A DNA stretch of 64,000 bases from positions 1 through 64,000 of the forward strand of contig NZ_JAFJZZ010000005.1 in the NCBI RefSeq assembly GCF_017255415.1, in the 5' to 3' direction. Made by a program: the position numbers and the translations under genes. Position 1 is the first letter of the stretch, and each line of letters starts with the position of its first letter. A model generated the notes under the pieces. It was not told the DNA's origin, searched no databases, and was given only the letters and a program-made list of their open reading frames with translations. Positions 50,550 through 58,782 of this stretch are shown piece by piece. The stretch is from Clostridium aminobutyricum. Lineage in GTDB: Bacteria; Bacillota; Clostridia; Peptostreptococcales; Anaerovoracaceae.

Positions 50550-50578
50550 TTGATTTTTATCAATGGTTAGTGTATAAT
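50550..50578 (+). promoter_or_regulatory. Promoter of ssrA
   Basis: TTGATT (50550-50555), 17-base spacer, TATAAT (50573-50578). Transcription would start about 40 bases before the mature tmRNA 5' end, which is consistent with RNase P trimming. Confidence 0.75.
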
Positions 50579-50626
50579 TACAATATAAATAAAAACGCAA
50601 ACGTTTAAAAACCTGCCCCATAGTAT

Positions 50627-50998
50627 GGGGATGTAAAGGTTTCGACGGGGGTGTAGAAGCCTGATAAGCGAGCCGCAGTTTGCCAAGTCTGCGTTAAAAA
50701 TGGCACGTTAAATATAAACGCTAAAAATAATAACAATTACGCATTAGCTGCATAGTTCAGCGCCGCGCATAGCGGTAGCGTCGTCGGCCCACATTCACCC
50801 GTAGGTGTGGAACCCGGCGTCGACATACGGGAAAACTCTGTGTGAGCTCCTAGTAGCACAGGGGAACAATAGGATAGCAGACCTGATAGCCTGCCAACGG
50901 GCGATCGGAGAAGCGAAGCAATAAAACATTGGCTGCGCTCGGAGAAGTTCATGTGGAAATGCTTTCGGACGCGGGTTCGACTCCCGCCATCTCCACCA
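50627..50998 (+). ncRNA. ssrA: Transfer-messenger RNA (tmRNA)
   Basis: A 372-nt one-piece tmRNA. The 5' end GGGGATGTAAAGGTTTCGAC pairs with the 3' end (CATCTCC before the encoded ACCA) as the acceptor stem, and the TTCGACTCCCGCCATC T-arm is complete. The tag frame runs 50720-50755: Ala-Lys-Asn-Asn-Asn-Asn-Tyr-Ala-Leu-Ala-Ala then TAG, with a further Ala from the charged tmRNA. YALAA is the standard ClpXP-type degron; the run of four Asn is less usual. CCA is encoded. Confidence 0.96.
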
Positions 50999-51004
50999 TG
51001 AGAT

Positions 51005-51030
51005 AAACCGCTAGAAATAGCGGTTTTTTT
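51005..51030 (+). terminator. ssrA terminator (copy A)
   Basis: AACCGCTA / TAGCGGTT stem with a GAAA loop and seven T. Confidence 0.92.
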
Positions 51031-51137
51031 ATTTTGCGCGTTGAAATTTCAATGGCGCAACTGTTTCAAACGCTTACAAAGACTTGCGAACGTTTGTTTG
51101 ATAATGCGTGTTATACGCAAAAATACAACACGAAATA

Positions 51138-51211
51138 ACTCCCGACATCTCGACTATAAGGTAAACTGCTAAAAGTAGCAGTTTTTTATTTTATGCGTTG
51201 AATTTTCGATG
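51138..51211 (+). repeat. Decayed copy of the ssrA 3' end and terminator (copy B)
   Basis: Starting at ACTCCCGACATCTCGAC, this 74-base stretch aligns with 50980-51054 (the last 19 bases of tmRNA, its terminator and 24 bases beyond) with about 80 percent identity and one gap, by hand. The terminator hairpin is kept with compensating changes: CTGCTA / TAGCAG replaces CCGCTA / TAGCGG. The CCA end is lost. Confidence 0.8.
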
Positions 51212-51303
51212 CTTTGAATCGTACATATGCTTCCTTCTTATTAGTAAAGTAGGTTTATCTTTTTAAGGCTGCTAAAAAAAATTAAAAATTGATCAAGTGA
51301 CCA

Positions 51304-51346
51304 TTGACAAGTGAGAAAATATGCCATATAATGACCATGTGGTCAT
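51304..51346 (+). promoter_or_regulatory. Promoter and palindromic operator of the ABC/FtsX cassette
   Basis: TTGACA (51304-51309), 17-base spacer, TATAAT (51327-51332): a consensus promoter. The 16-bp perfect palindrome ATGACCATGTGGTCAT (51331-51346) overlaps the end of the -10 and the start site, and a half-site TGACCA lies at 51298-51303. This is the expected layout for a TetR-type repressor; the cassette's last gene is a TetR protein. Confidence 0.82.
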
Positions 51347-51424
51347 AGGTTAGCTACAACTAACTTACGGCGTAATAAACTAAATTTTGCAGAACAAGCT
51401 GCTTCAGTAAAGGGGGAACACGAA

Positions 51425-52129
51425 TTGGAACCGATTATCAGGCTTACAGACGTAGTAAAAGAATATATTATGGGCGAAATTACCATCAGAGCGGCAGATG
51501 GAATTTCTTTTGAGGTCGGTCAGGGGGAGCTGGTGGTGGTCCTCGGACCCAGCGGCGCAGGTAAAAGTACCGTACTGAATATACTGGGAGGAATGGACAG
51601 TGCCACATCCGGAGAGGCCTTTGTCGACGGAAGGGATATCACCAAGTTCAGCCGGAATGAGTTGACGCTGTACAGGAGAAAGCATATCGGTTTTGTTTTT
51701 CAGTTCTATAATCTGATGCCTAACCTTACCGCGCTGGAAAACGTTGAAATCGCGGCGCAGATCTGTGACGATCCTCTGGTAGCTTCCGAGATTCTCAAGA
51801 ATGTTGGCCTTGGCGGGCGGATGAGCAATTTTCCGGCTCAGCTTTCCGGCGGAGAGCAGCAGCGTGTGTCCATTGCAAGAGCAATTGCGAAAAACCCTAC
51901 ACTGCTTTTATGCGACGAGCCCACCGGGGCGTTGGACTATGTCACCGGAAAATCCATCCTGAAGCTGCTTCGCGATGTAAATCGCAATTATAATAAAACA
52001 GTCATGATCATCACTCATAACAGCCCCATAGCTCAGATGGCGGATAAAGTAGTCAAAATAAAAAACGGAAAGGTGGAGGCTGTTGAAATCAATGAAAATC
52101 CTCTGTCCATCGAAAGGATTGAATGGTAA
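51425..52129 (+). CDS. MacB/LolD-type ABC transporter ATP-binding protein
   Basis: A 234-residue ATPase: Walker [12 protein letters not shown] loop [19 protein letters not shown], signature [19 protein letters not shown], Walker [13 protein letters not shown], switch His in [10 protein letters not shown]. This is the mechanotransmission-type family that works with FtsX-like permeases. The start is TTG 51425, with AAGGGGG upstream. It opens the cassette ATPase-FtsX-HlyD-TetR and overlaps the permease start. Confidence 0.93.
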   Translation: MEPIIRLTDVVKEYIMGEITIRAADGISFEVGQGELVVVLGPSGAGKSTVLNILGGMDSATSGEAFVDGRDITKFSRNELTLYRRKHIGFVFQFYNLMPNLTALENVEIAAQICDDPLVASEILKNVGLGGRMSNFPAQLSGGEQQRVSIARAIAKNPTLLLCDEPTGALDYVTGKSILKLLRDVNRNYNKTVMIITHNSPIAQMADKVVKIKNGKVEAVEINENPLSIERIEW

Positions 52130-54507
52130 TGATTATTTTCATGAAAAAATTCCTGCGGGACTTGAAAGAATCAAAGGGGCAGTTCGTGTCAGTCCTTGCA
52201 GTGGTAATCATAGGGGTCATGTTTTATACCGGCATGTATTCTGCTCTGGAAGGCCTTTCCGGTGCAGGGCATGAATATTTCACAGAGTACAGGCTTGCAG
52301 ACTTGTGGAGCACAGTATATCGTGCTCCGGAAGGAGCGGTCAAACGGATTGAGGAAATTCCCGGAGTCAAAATGTCAGAGGGAAGAGTCGTACAGGATGT
52401 GCGGATCTCTATGGAGGACAAAAATGCCATGGTCAGACTCATCTCTCTTCCCGACAAAAAAAGGGATATAGTCAATGACATCATGATGAAATCGGGCAGT
52501 TATTTTTCAGCCAATGAGGGAAATCAGTGCATCGTATCCGAAGACTTCTTTAAAGCCAATCATATGACTATCGGTCAGACCATCGAACCGATCATCAATG
52601 GGGAACGGGTGAAGCTTTCTATTGTGGGAACGGCCAAAAGTCCTGAATACATATATGAGATACGGGATGCGGCAGAACTGTTCCCCGATCATGAGAAATT
52701 CGGTGTAGTTTATGTGAAAAAGTCATATCTGCAGACGATCCTTGATTTCAGAGGATCAGTCAATGATATCAGTGTACTCCTTGACAGGGACGGCGATATC
52801 AACAAGGTCAAAGATGGGATGAAAAAAATTCTGGATCAGTATGGTCTGACAAGCACTGTGGAGAGGAAAGATCAGACCAGTTACGCCATGTTTCATTCCG
52901 ATGAAACAGGACTGAAATCCATGGCGGCAATTTTTCCCATGCTGTTCTTTATAGCGTCTGCGGCTATCATCTATATTACCATGACGAGAATGATAGAAAA
53001 TCAGCGGACACTGATGGGCGTACTGAAAGCCCTGGGATACAGTGATTGGAATATTATGCTTCACTATCAGACGTATCCGCTGCTGGTGGGAGTTCTGGGA
53101 AGCATAGTAGGCTCTCTGATTGGGATAGTCTTCATCGGTAAAGGACTGCTTAACATATTTAATGCCTTTTACAATCTCCCCACAGAGCATCTTCCCATAC
53201 ATCTGGGAATCGTGGTACCGGCTTCACTGATGGCTTTGTTTTTCTGTGTTTTCGCAGGCTATAACGCTTGCCGTAAAGAACTGCGCCCGGTTCCGGCCGA
53301 GTCTATGAGACCGAAGCCGCCTGCTTCCGGAAGAAAGATATTACTGGAAAATCTTCGATTTTTCTGGGGGCGCATCAACTTTAGCTGGAAAATTATATTC
53401 AGAAATCTGTTCCGGTATAAGCGCCGTTCGGTTATGGCCTCCACCGGAATCATCTTTTCCATGGCCTTGCTGCTCATTGCGCTTGGATTCAGGAGCTCTA
53501 TGGACTATGTGATGGAGGTGCAGTATGAAGAAATTCAGAAATTTGATTTGAAAATTACCTTAACACAGATGATGGATACCGATGAGCTTAGTTATATCCG
53601 GAGTCTGGATCACGTTGAATCCGTCGAGCCGGTCATGGAAACCGGAATGGAGATCGCAAACGGATGGAAGAAGAAGGATATCGGAGTCCTTGCCCTTGAC
53701 AGGGAATCTAAATTGTACGGCGTGTATGACCGGAGTGGAAATCCGGCTATTCTGCCGCAGGACGGAATTCTTCTGCCGGTCCGGCTCATGGAAACCATGG
53801 GACTGCATACGGGAGATCAAGTAACTTTACGTTCCTACTACCCGGGAAAGAGTGAAGAAAAAAACAAGAAAACAGTTACCGTGAAAGGGGAAACCTCACA
53901 GTTCATTGGGCAGAGCGCGGTTTGCAGCATGGATTATGTTGATTACTTGCTGGAGGAAGGCGTCGTGGCAAATGCGGCCCATATCCGGCTGGATGATCCG
54001 AAATACGAAAAAGAAGTGATAGATAAACTGAAGGATATTCTGACTATCAGCACGATCCAATCAAAATCCGAAGTGGTCGCCAACACGAGCAAGCAGCTCC
54101 AATCGATGAACACCATTATCCTTTTCATGATGTCCGGAGCCAGCATACTGGCGATAGCTGTAATTTACAACATTACAAACATCAACATTTTTGAACGTAG
54201 AAGAGAAATTGCCACGCTTTCGGTACTGGGTTTCACTTCTGCAGAACTCAAGAGTCTTGTTTTTAATGAAAATTTCTTTATCAGTGCTTTTGGTATGCTG
54301 ATCGGTATACCGATGGGCAGAATTCTCGCTGAGCTGGCGATAGGAACGCAGGCCACCGACAGCATGCAGATGCCGCTGATCATGGAACCGTCCAATTACC
54401 TGATTGCCGCGTTTTTGCTCATGACTTTCACGGCAATGGCTAATTTCCTGCTCAGGAATAAAATAACTTCAATTAATATGGTCGAATCCTTAAAAAGCGC
54501 CGAATGA
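52123..54507 (+). CDS. FtsX-like ABC permease
   Basis: A 794-residue membrane protein with two FtsX modules. After an N-terminal helix (FVSVLAVVIIGVMFYTGMYS) lies a large extracellular MacB-like domain (about 45-260). Three helices follow (MLFFIASAAIIYITMT; YPLLVGVLGSIVGSLIGIVF; LGIVVPASLMALFFCVFAGY), then a second helix (GIIFSMALLLIALGF), a second extracellular domain and three C-terminal helices ending at MTFTAMANFLLRNK. FtsX pairs with MacB-type ATPases to export peptides, lipids or drugs or to sense them. Candidate starts are ATG 52123, 52129 and 52141; 52123 overlaps the ATPase stop. Its last bases overlap the upstream region of the HlyD gene. Confidence 0.9.
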   Translation: MVMIIFMKKFLRDLKESKGQFVSVLAVVIIGVMFYTGMYSALEGLSGAGHEYFTEYRLADLWSTVYRAPEGAVKRIEEIPGVKMSEGRVVQDVRISMEDKNAMVRLISLPDKKRDIVNDIMMKSGSYFSANEGNQCIVSEDFFKANHMTIGQTIEPIINGERVKLSIVGTAKSPEYIYEIRDAAELFPDHEKFGVVYVKKSYLQTILDFRGSVNDISVLLDRDGDINKVKDGMKKILDQYGLTSTVERKDQTSYAMFHSDETGLKSMAAIFPMLFFIASAAIIYITMTRMIENQRTLMGVLKALGYSDWNIMLHYQTYPLLVGVLGSIVGSLIGIVFIGKGLLNIFNAFYNLPTEHLPIHLGIVVPASLMALFFCVFAGYNACRKELRPVPAESMRPKPPASGRKILLENLRFFWGRINFSWKIIFRNLFRYKRRSVMASTGIIFSMALLLIALGFRSSMDYVMEVQYEEIQKFDLKITLTQMMDTDELSYIRSLDHVESVEPVMETGMEIANGWKKKDIGVLALDRESKLYGVYDRSGNPAILPQDGILLPVRLMETMGLHTGDQVTLRSYYPGKSEEKNKKTVTVKGETSQFIGQSAVCSMDYVDYLLEEGVVANAAHIRLDDPKYEKEVIDKLKDILTISTIQSKSEVVANTSKQLQSMNTIILFMMSGASILAIAVIYNITNINIFERRREIATLSVLGFTSAELKSLVFNENFFISAFGMLIGIPMGRILAELAIGTQATDSMQMPLIMEPSNYLIAAFLLMTFTAMANFLLRNKITSINMVESLKSAE

Positions 54508-54521
54508 AGGAGGGTGTAAAA

Positions 54522-55691
54522 ATGAAATTCAACATCGATTTAAAGAGGTTTGCAAACATAAAAAAGAATAAAAAGTTGCCTTTTATCATTGGCATTGCTC
54601 TCGTGTTGGCAGTCAGCCTGGGCTGGATCTTTTCCAATCAGGGCGTATCGGCGGAAACAGCGGTAGCAGAACACGGCGGCATCCAAAAATATGTGGAGGA
54701 GATCGGCGAAGTAAAGTGTAAAGACGCTGTGACGATATATCTGGAGGGAAACGGACTTATAAAAAGTATACCTGTTGAAGAGGATCAGAAGGTGAAAAAA
54801 GGGGATTTGCTTTTAAGCATGGAGCAGGAGCAGTCCGCGATTTCTCTGGAAAATTCGGAAAAGGGTCTTAACGAAGCAAGAGCGCAATATGCAGCCGGCG
54901 AAGAGTCTTATCAAACGGCACTCAAGGACTATAACAACACAAAACTTTTGTCTGGCGAAGGAGCTGTAAGTCAGTGGGAATTGACCCAGAAGGAAGCCGC
55001 GTTAAAAAGCGCCGAAGCAGCCCGGTCCGGGTATAAGGCTGTACTGGAGCAGGCAGCATTAAGTATAGAAAACAATTCCCTTGCATTGAGCAAGCAGAAA
55101 CTCCTGTCGCCCATTGATGGCAAGATTCTTGAGAAAAAAGTTGAAGTCAACGCGTTCGGCGTACCCGGAACTGCGGCTTTTGTCATAGGGAACACGGAAA
55201 ATATTGAGATAGAGTCCAAAATTTTGGCTGAAGATGCTGTCGATATTAAGATTGGAGACAAAGCGGTGATCACCGCCCGGACGAATGATAAGCAGGAGAT
55301 AAAAGGGACTGTCGTGAAGATCGCTCCCACAGCCGAGGACGAGATTTCATCCCTTGGTGTAAAACAGAAGAAGGTCGCAGTAACCATAAAACCACTCGAA
55401 TCTGTAGTCTCTCTAAAACCGGGATCCGAGGTGGACATCAGAGTGATTACGGAAACAAAGAATGATGTGATCATCATACCGGTCGGTGCTGTATTCGATT
55501 ATCAGGGTGAAAGCTGCGTATTTACCGTGGAAGAGGGAAAAACTGTTCTCAGAACGGTGAAAAGAGGAATCCAAAACGAATCCGTTGCCGAAATCACGGA
55601 TGGCTTGAAAGCCGGGGAGACCGTATTATCCTCTCCGGACAACAGCATCGAGGAAGGGATGCGGATCAAAACAGGGCCGGCAGAGAAGTAG
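54522..55691 (+). CDS. HlyD-type membrane fusion protein
   Basis: A 389-residue adaptor with one N-terminal membrane helix (PFIIGIALVLAVSLGWIF), lipoyl halves (YLEGNGLIKSIPVEEDQKVKKGDLLLSM and SPIDGKILEKKVEVNAFGVPG) around a helical hairpin (about 100-195), a beta-barrel and a membrane-proximal domain with ITDGLKAGETVLSSPDN. The architecture is that of MacA-like partners of MacB/FtsX pumps. ATG 54522 follows GGAGGGTG; the frame extends back to 54504 in the permease stop. Confidence 0.9.
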   Translation: MKFNIDLKRFANIKKNKKLPFIIGIALVLAVSLGWIFSNQGVSAETAVAEHGGIQKYVEEIGEVKCKDAVTIYLEGNGLIKSIPVEEDQKVKKGDLLLSMEQEQSAISLENSEKGLNEARAQYAAGEESYQTALKDYNNTKLLSGEGAVSQWELTQKEAALKSAEAARSGYKAVLEQAALSIENNSLALSKQKLLSPIDGKILEKKVEVNAFGVPGTAAFVIGNTENIEIESKILAEDAVDIKIGDKAVITARTNDKQEIKGTVVKIAPTAEDEISSLGVKQKKVAVTIKPLESVVSLKPGSEVDIRVITETKNDVIIIPVGAVFDYQGESCVFTVEEGKTVLRTVKRGIQNESVAEITDGLKAGETVLSSPDNSIEEGMRIKTGPAEK

Positions 55692-55751
55692 CCGATGACC
55701 CTGACGCAGAAATACGCGATAAAATAATAGCGGAAAAGGAGTCAGAAGAAC

Positions 55752-56393
55752 ATGTATGAGACCTTCGAGAAACTGTCGGACAGCAAAAAAAATCAGATTA
55801 TACAGGTATGTCTGGAAGAATTTGTTGAAAACGGCTACAAAAATACTTCCACCAATACGATCGTGAAACGGCTGGGAATTTCCAAAGGTGTGCTATTTCT
55901 CTATTTTAAGAATAAAAAAAATTTATATCTTTATCTTGTAGAGTACATCATGGAGATTGTCGTTAAAGATTATTTTGGTTCACTCGAACCGGTCATCAAT
56001 ATTGATATTTTTGATAATCTTGGCGAGTACTATAAAGAATTAATGCAGAAAAACCCAGTAGTTTTCCTATTTATGTTGCAAGCGTTCATCAATACGCCGG
56101 AAGAACTCAAAGCAGAAGTTGATGCCAGGCACAATAAAGCTCACGACAATATGTTCCAGCATATGAACACAGTCGGTTTCCGCCAGGGAATCGATATTCG
56201 GCTGGTAGACGATCTGCTGCACATGGTTTCCTATTATGTGGGTCAGTTGATCTTCAATGATCTGAAAGGAAAGGTTCTGACGACAACAAACAAGGAGGAA
56301 ATCAGTAAAAATATAGAAAACTATGCGGAGTTGTTTGCAAAGTATGTTGATATCCTGAAATATGGTGTATATGAGAGAAACGATCTAAGATAA
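55752..56393 (+). CDS. TetR family regulator of the cassette
   Basis: A 213-residue TetR protein with the helix-turn-helix NTSTNTIVKRLGISKGVLFLYFKNKKNLYLYL (about 34-65) and a helical ligand domain. It is the last gene of the ABC/FtsX/HlyD unit (60 bases after HlyD, AAGGAG site) and is probably self-regulating through the TGACCA-N2-TGGTCA operator at the cassette promoter. Such cassettes are usually induced by an antimicrobial or membrane-active compound; which one is not visible. Confidence 0.88.
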   Translation: MYETFEKLSDSKKNQIIQVCLEEFVENGYKNTSTNTIVKRLGISKGVLFLYFKNKKNLYLYLVEYIMEIVVKDYFGSLEPVINIDIFDNLGEYYKELMQKNPVVFLFMLQAFINTPEELKAEVDARHNKAHDNMFQHMNTVGFRQGIDIRLVDDLLHMVSYYVGQLIFNDLKGKVLTTTNKEEISKNIENYAELFAKYVDILKYGVYERNDLR

Positions 56394-56417
56394 ATGATCT
56401 GCAAGGTTACAAAGATA

Positions 56418-56440
56418 AGCCGCTAGAAATAGCGGTTTTT
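56418..56440 (+). terminator. Cassette terminator, near-copy of the ssrA terminator (copy C)
   Basis: CCGCTA / TAGCGG with a GAAA loop and T run, inside GATAAGCCGCTAGAAATAGC, which differs from the ssrA terminator region by one base over this stretch. Confidence 0.88.
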
Positions 56441-56566
56441 ATTCATAAATGTTTATTAAAATAATACAATTTATATAATATATGCTATAATAGTAAAATA
56501 ATTGAAATATGTCGTGCTAATTAGTTCAGTATATTACATCTTAACAAAAAAGAAAGGAAACTAATT

Positions 56567-56908
56567 ATGGAAAACAATGAACTATTCAGAGACACGGAAA
56601 ACAGAAGCGAGCAAAGTGCACAAAACAGTGTGGCAAATCAAAAATCCATCAATACCAATGTTGTCACAATGGGTCAGTGGTTACTGTTCTGGTTGATGGG
56701 GCTTATTAACTTAATTCCTGTAATCGGGAATATTGCATATATAGTTCTTATAGCTGTAGGTGCCTTTGGAATGAAAGGTAAATTACCGGAATCATTAAGA
56801 AATTTCTGCAAAGCTTATTTAGTGTTGTTAGCGGTAGTGATAGTGCTGTTCTTAGCCTTTGCAGGAAGCCTTCTGGGCACTATGGCGGGCATGGCCGGCG
56901 GTTTTTAG
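56567..56908 (+). CDS. Small two-helix membrane protein, unknown
   Basis: A 113-residue protein with an Asn/Gln/Ser-rich N-terminus (about 1-33), two hydrophobic helices (WLLFWLMGLINLIPVIGNIAYIVLIAVGAF and AYLVLLAVVIVLFLAFAG) and a glycine-rich end. It resembles DUF4870/interferon-induced-transmembrane-like small proteins only in general layout; no family is assigned. AAAGGAAA precedes the ATG, TATAAT-rich sequence lies upstream, and a terminator follows. Confidence 0.75.
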   Translation: MENNELFRDTENRSEQSAQNSVANQKSINTNVVTMGQWLLFWLMGLINLIPVIGNIAYIVLIAVGAFGMKGKLPESLRNFCKAYLVLLAVVIVLFLAFAGSLLGTMAGMAGGF

Positions 56909-57005
56909 TAATTCTAAGATAAATATAATAAAGAAAAATACTGTGTGTATCGGTTTGATTAAGATGTAATGTACAACGGATGACAATATTACAAGAAAAC
57001 TGTTT

Positions 57006-57036
57006 AGAAATCCCCAAGCTTGCTTGGGGATTTTCT
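57006..57036 (+). terminator. Terminator
   Basis: AGAAATCCCCAAG / CTTGGGGATTTTCT closes a short loop. The rest of the 318-base gap (56909-57226) is AT-rich; AGACTAG / CTAGTCT (57105-57128) could form a weak hairpin, and TGGTATGAT (57160-57168) resembles an extended -10 for the flavoprotein gene. Confidence 0.85.
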
Positions 57037-57226
57037 GTATGAACTTTTCATGTGAATAAAAATAATTTATATATAAATCAATCACGATTAATTTTCACCG
57101 AAGAAGACTAGCTAGGAATACCTAGTCTGTTTATAGCAGTTTTGTTACAAGGGAATTTATGGTATGATAATTTTAAAAAGAGCTTAATTTTTAATATCGC
57201 TTTAAAGAAGGATAGGAGGGATTCGT

Positions 57227-58708
57227 TTGACACGGTACGATATGGTCGTTGTAGGAAGCGGAGCTGGATTAATGGTTTTGGAAGAGGCACTGAATCAAGG
57301 ATTGAACTGTGCTATCATTGAAAAAGCAAAATTTGGTGGTACCTGTTTGACCAAGGGCTGTATTCCATCTAAAATGCTTGTTTACCCTGCGGATTTCATT
57401 CGAGAAATAGAACGGTCAAACCGAATTGGTATTCACACATGCCGACCGGAAATTGACTGGGATACCATTTCCCAAAACATGTGGGAGCAAATTAATTTTC
57501 ATCAAAAAATTGAAAGCAATTTATTAGACATGCCCAATCTGAATGTATATAAAGGAGCAGGGGCCTTCAACGGGCCTGATAGTATGGTCATCCGATACGA
57601 AGATAACAGACCGGATGATATCATCTATGGAGATAAATTTATCATTGCTGTAGGTGCCAGAAGCTTTATCCCGCCATTTGAAGGCTTAGAGGAGACTGGA
57701 TATGTGACCTCAGAAACCTTTTTTGGAGAAAAATTCCCCCAAAAGCCGTGGAAAAGCCTAACTATTATCGGAGGGGGCGCCATCAGTATGGAATTTGCAC
57801 ATATCTTTTCTTCTTTTGGAACAAAGGTGACCATCGTTGCAAGATCCAGCCTTATCTTAAACAAAGAGGAAGAAGAAATAGCTGAGTTCGTCACAAAACA
57901 ATTTACAAGCAATGGCGTTGATGTGCTGACTGACAGCTCTGTTCTGTCTGTTTCTAAGGATCAGAATTTGAAGTATGTAACAGTGGAAAACCGATTAACA
58001 AAAGAGAAAATCACTGTGTCCTGCGAAGAAATTTTTGTTGCTTCCGGTGTTCAATCCAATGCAGATAATTTATCTCTGGAAAATACCAATATAGAAGTGG
58101 ATGAGAGAGGCTGGATTCGTACCAATTCCTATTTGGAAACTTCTCAGAATAATATCTGGGCACTGGGAGATATCAATGGAAAATATCAGTTTCGGCATAA
58201 AGCCAATCATGAAGCACTAATTTTGAGCCAAAATTTGTTTGGCAGCGAGAAAAAAGAAGCCAGCTATGACGTTGTTCCGTGGACAATCTTTACCCATCCT
58301 CAGGTAGCCCATGTGGGGATGACGGAAAAAGAAGTGAAACACAAAGGGATTCCATATAAGGCTGCGAAGAACTATTATTCCGAGGTTGTGGGCGGAATTG
58401 CAATGGGATACAGAAAAAGTGATGAAGATAACGGATTCATTAAAATGATCATAGGCCAGGATAAGAAAATCTTAGGAGTTCATATCGTCGGCCCTCAGGC
58501 ATCTATTTTATTGCAGACCTTCGTATACTTGATGAATGAAGGATACCAGTGCAGTAAAAAGGCAGAAGATTGTGCGGAAAAGAAAGGAATTGAAGGCTTG
58601 AGAATGCTGTGCCCTCAAATGGGTACTTATGTCCCCATCAGCGATTCTATGGTAATTCATCCTTCACTGAATGAGTTGACAGCCTGGGTGTTTGAAAAAT
58701 TTGACTGA
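57227..58708 (+). CDS. Dihydrolipoamide dehydrogenase-like flavoprotein disulfide reductase
   Basis: A 493-residue class I pyridine-nucleotide disulfide oxidoreductase. FAD site VVVGSGAGLMVLEEAL, redox pair Cys40/Cys45 (GGTCLTKGCIPSK), NAD(P) site TIIGGGAISMEFAHIF, second FAD motif IWALGDINGKYQFRHKANHE, and the dimer-interface catalytic HPSLNE at the C-terminus. An insertion with three cysteines (YQCSKKAEDCAEKKGIEGLRML) lies before that histidine motif, which is not found in ordinary E3 subunits. No 2-oxoacid dehydrogenase genes are near, so the substrate could be another disulfide such as a low-molecular-weight thiol; mercuric-reductase-type cysteines at the tail are absent. The start is TTG 57227, 6 bases after TAGGAGGG. 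Confidence 0.85.
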   Translation: MTRYDMVVVGSGAGLMVLEEALNQGLNCAIIEKAKFGGTCLTKGCIPSKMLVYPADFIREIERSNRIGIHTCRPEIDWDTISQNMWEQINFHQKIESNLLDMPNLNVYKGAGAFNGPDSMVIRYEDNRPDDIIYGDKFIIAVGARSFIPPFEGLEETGYVTSETFFGEKFPQKPWKSLTIIGGGAISMEFAHIFSSFGTKVTIVARSSLILNKEEEEIAEFVTKQFTSNGVDVLTDSSVLSVSKDQNLKYVTVENRLTKEKITVSCEEIFVASGVQSNADNLSLENTNIEVDERGWIRTNSYLETSQNNIWALGDINGKYQFRHKANHEALILSQNLFGSEKKEASYDVVPWTIFTHPQVAHVGMTEKEVKHKGIPYKAAKNYYSEVVGGIAMGYRKSDEDNGFIKMIIGQDKKILGVHIVGPQASILLQTFVYLMNEGYQCSKKAEDCAEKKGIEGLRMLCPQMGTYVPISDSMVIHPSLNELTAWVFEKFD

Positions 58709-58715
58709 CAATACA

Positions 58716-58757
58716 TTAAAAAGTCTGTAGACAAATTTGTCTACAGACTTTTTTTTA
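58716..58757. terminator. Bidirectional terminator
   Basis: A 30-bp perfect palindrome (58721-58750; arms AAGTCTGTAGACAAA / TTTGTCTACAGACTT) flanked by A and T runs, between converging genes. Confidence 0.93.
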
Positions 58758-58782
58758 ATCCAGCAAACTCTGTTACTAGGAT

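Noticed and set aside
50737-50952. 71-codon frame opposite tmRNA
   Set aside because: Within the ssrA RNA gene.
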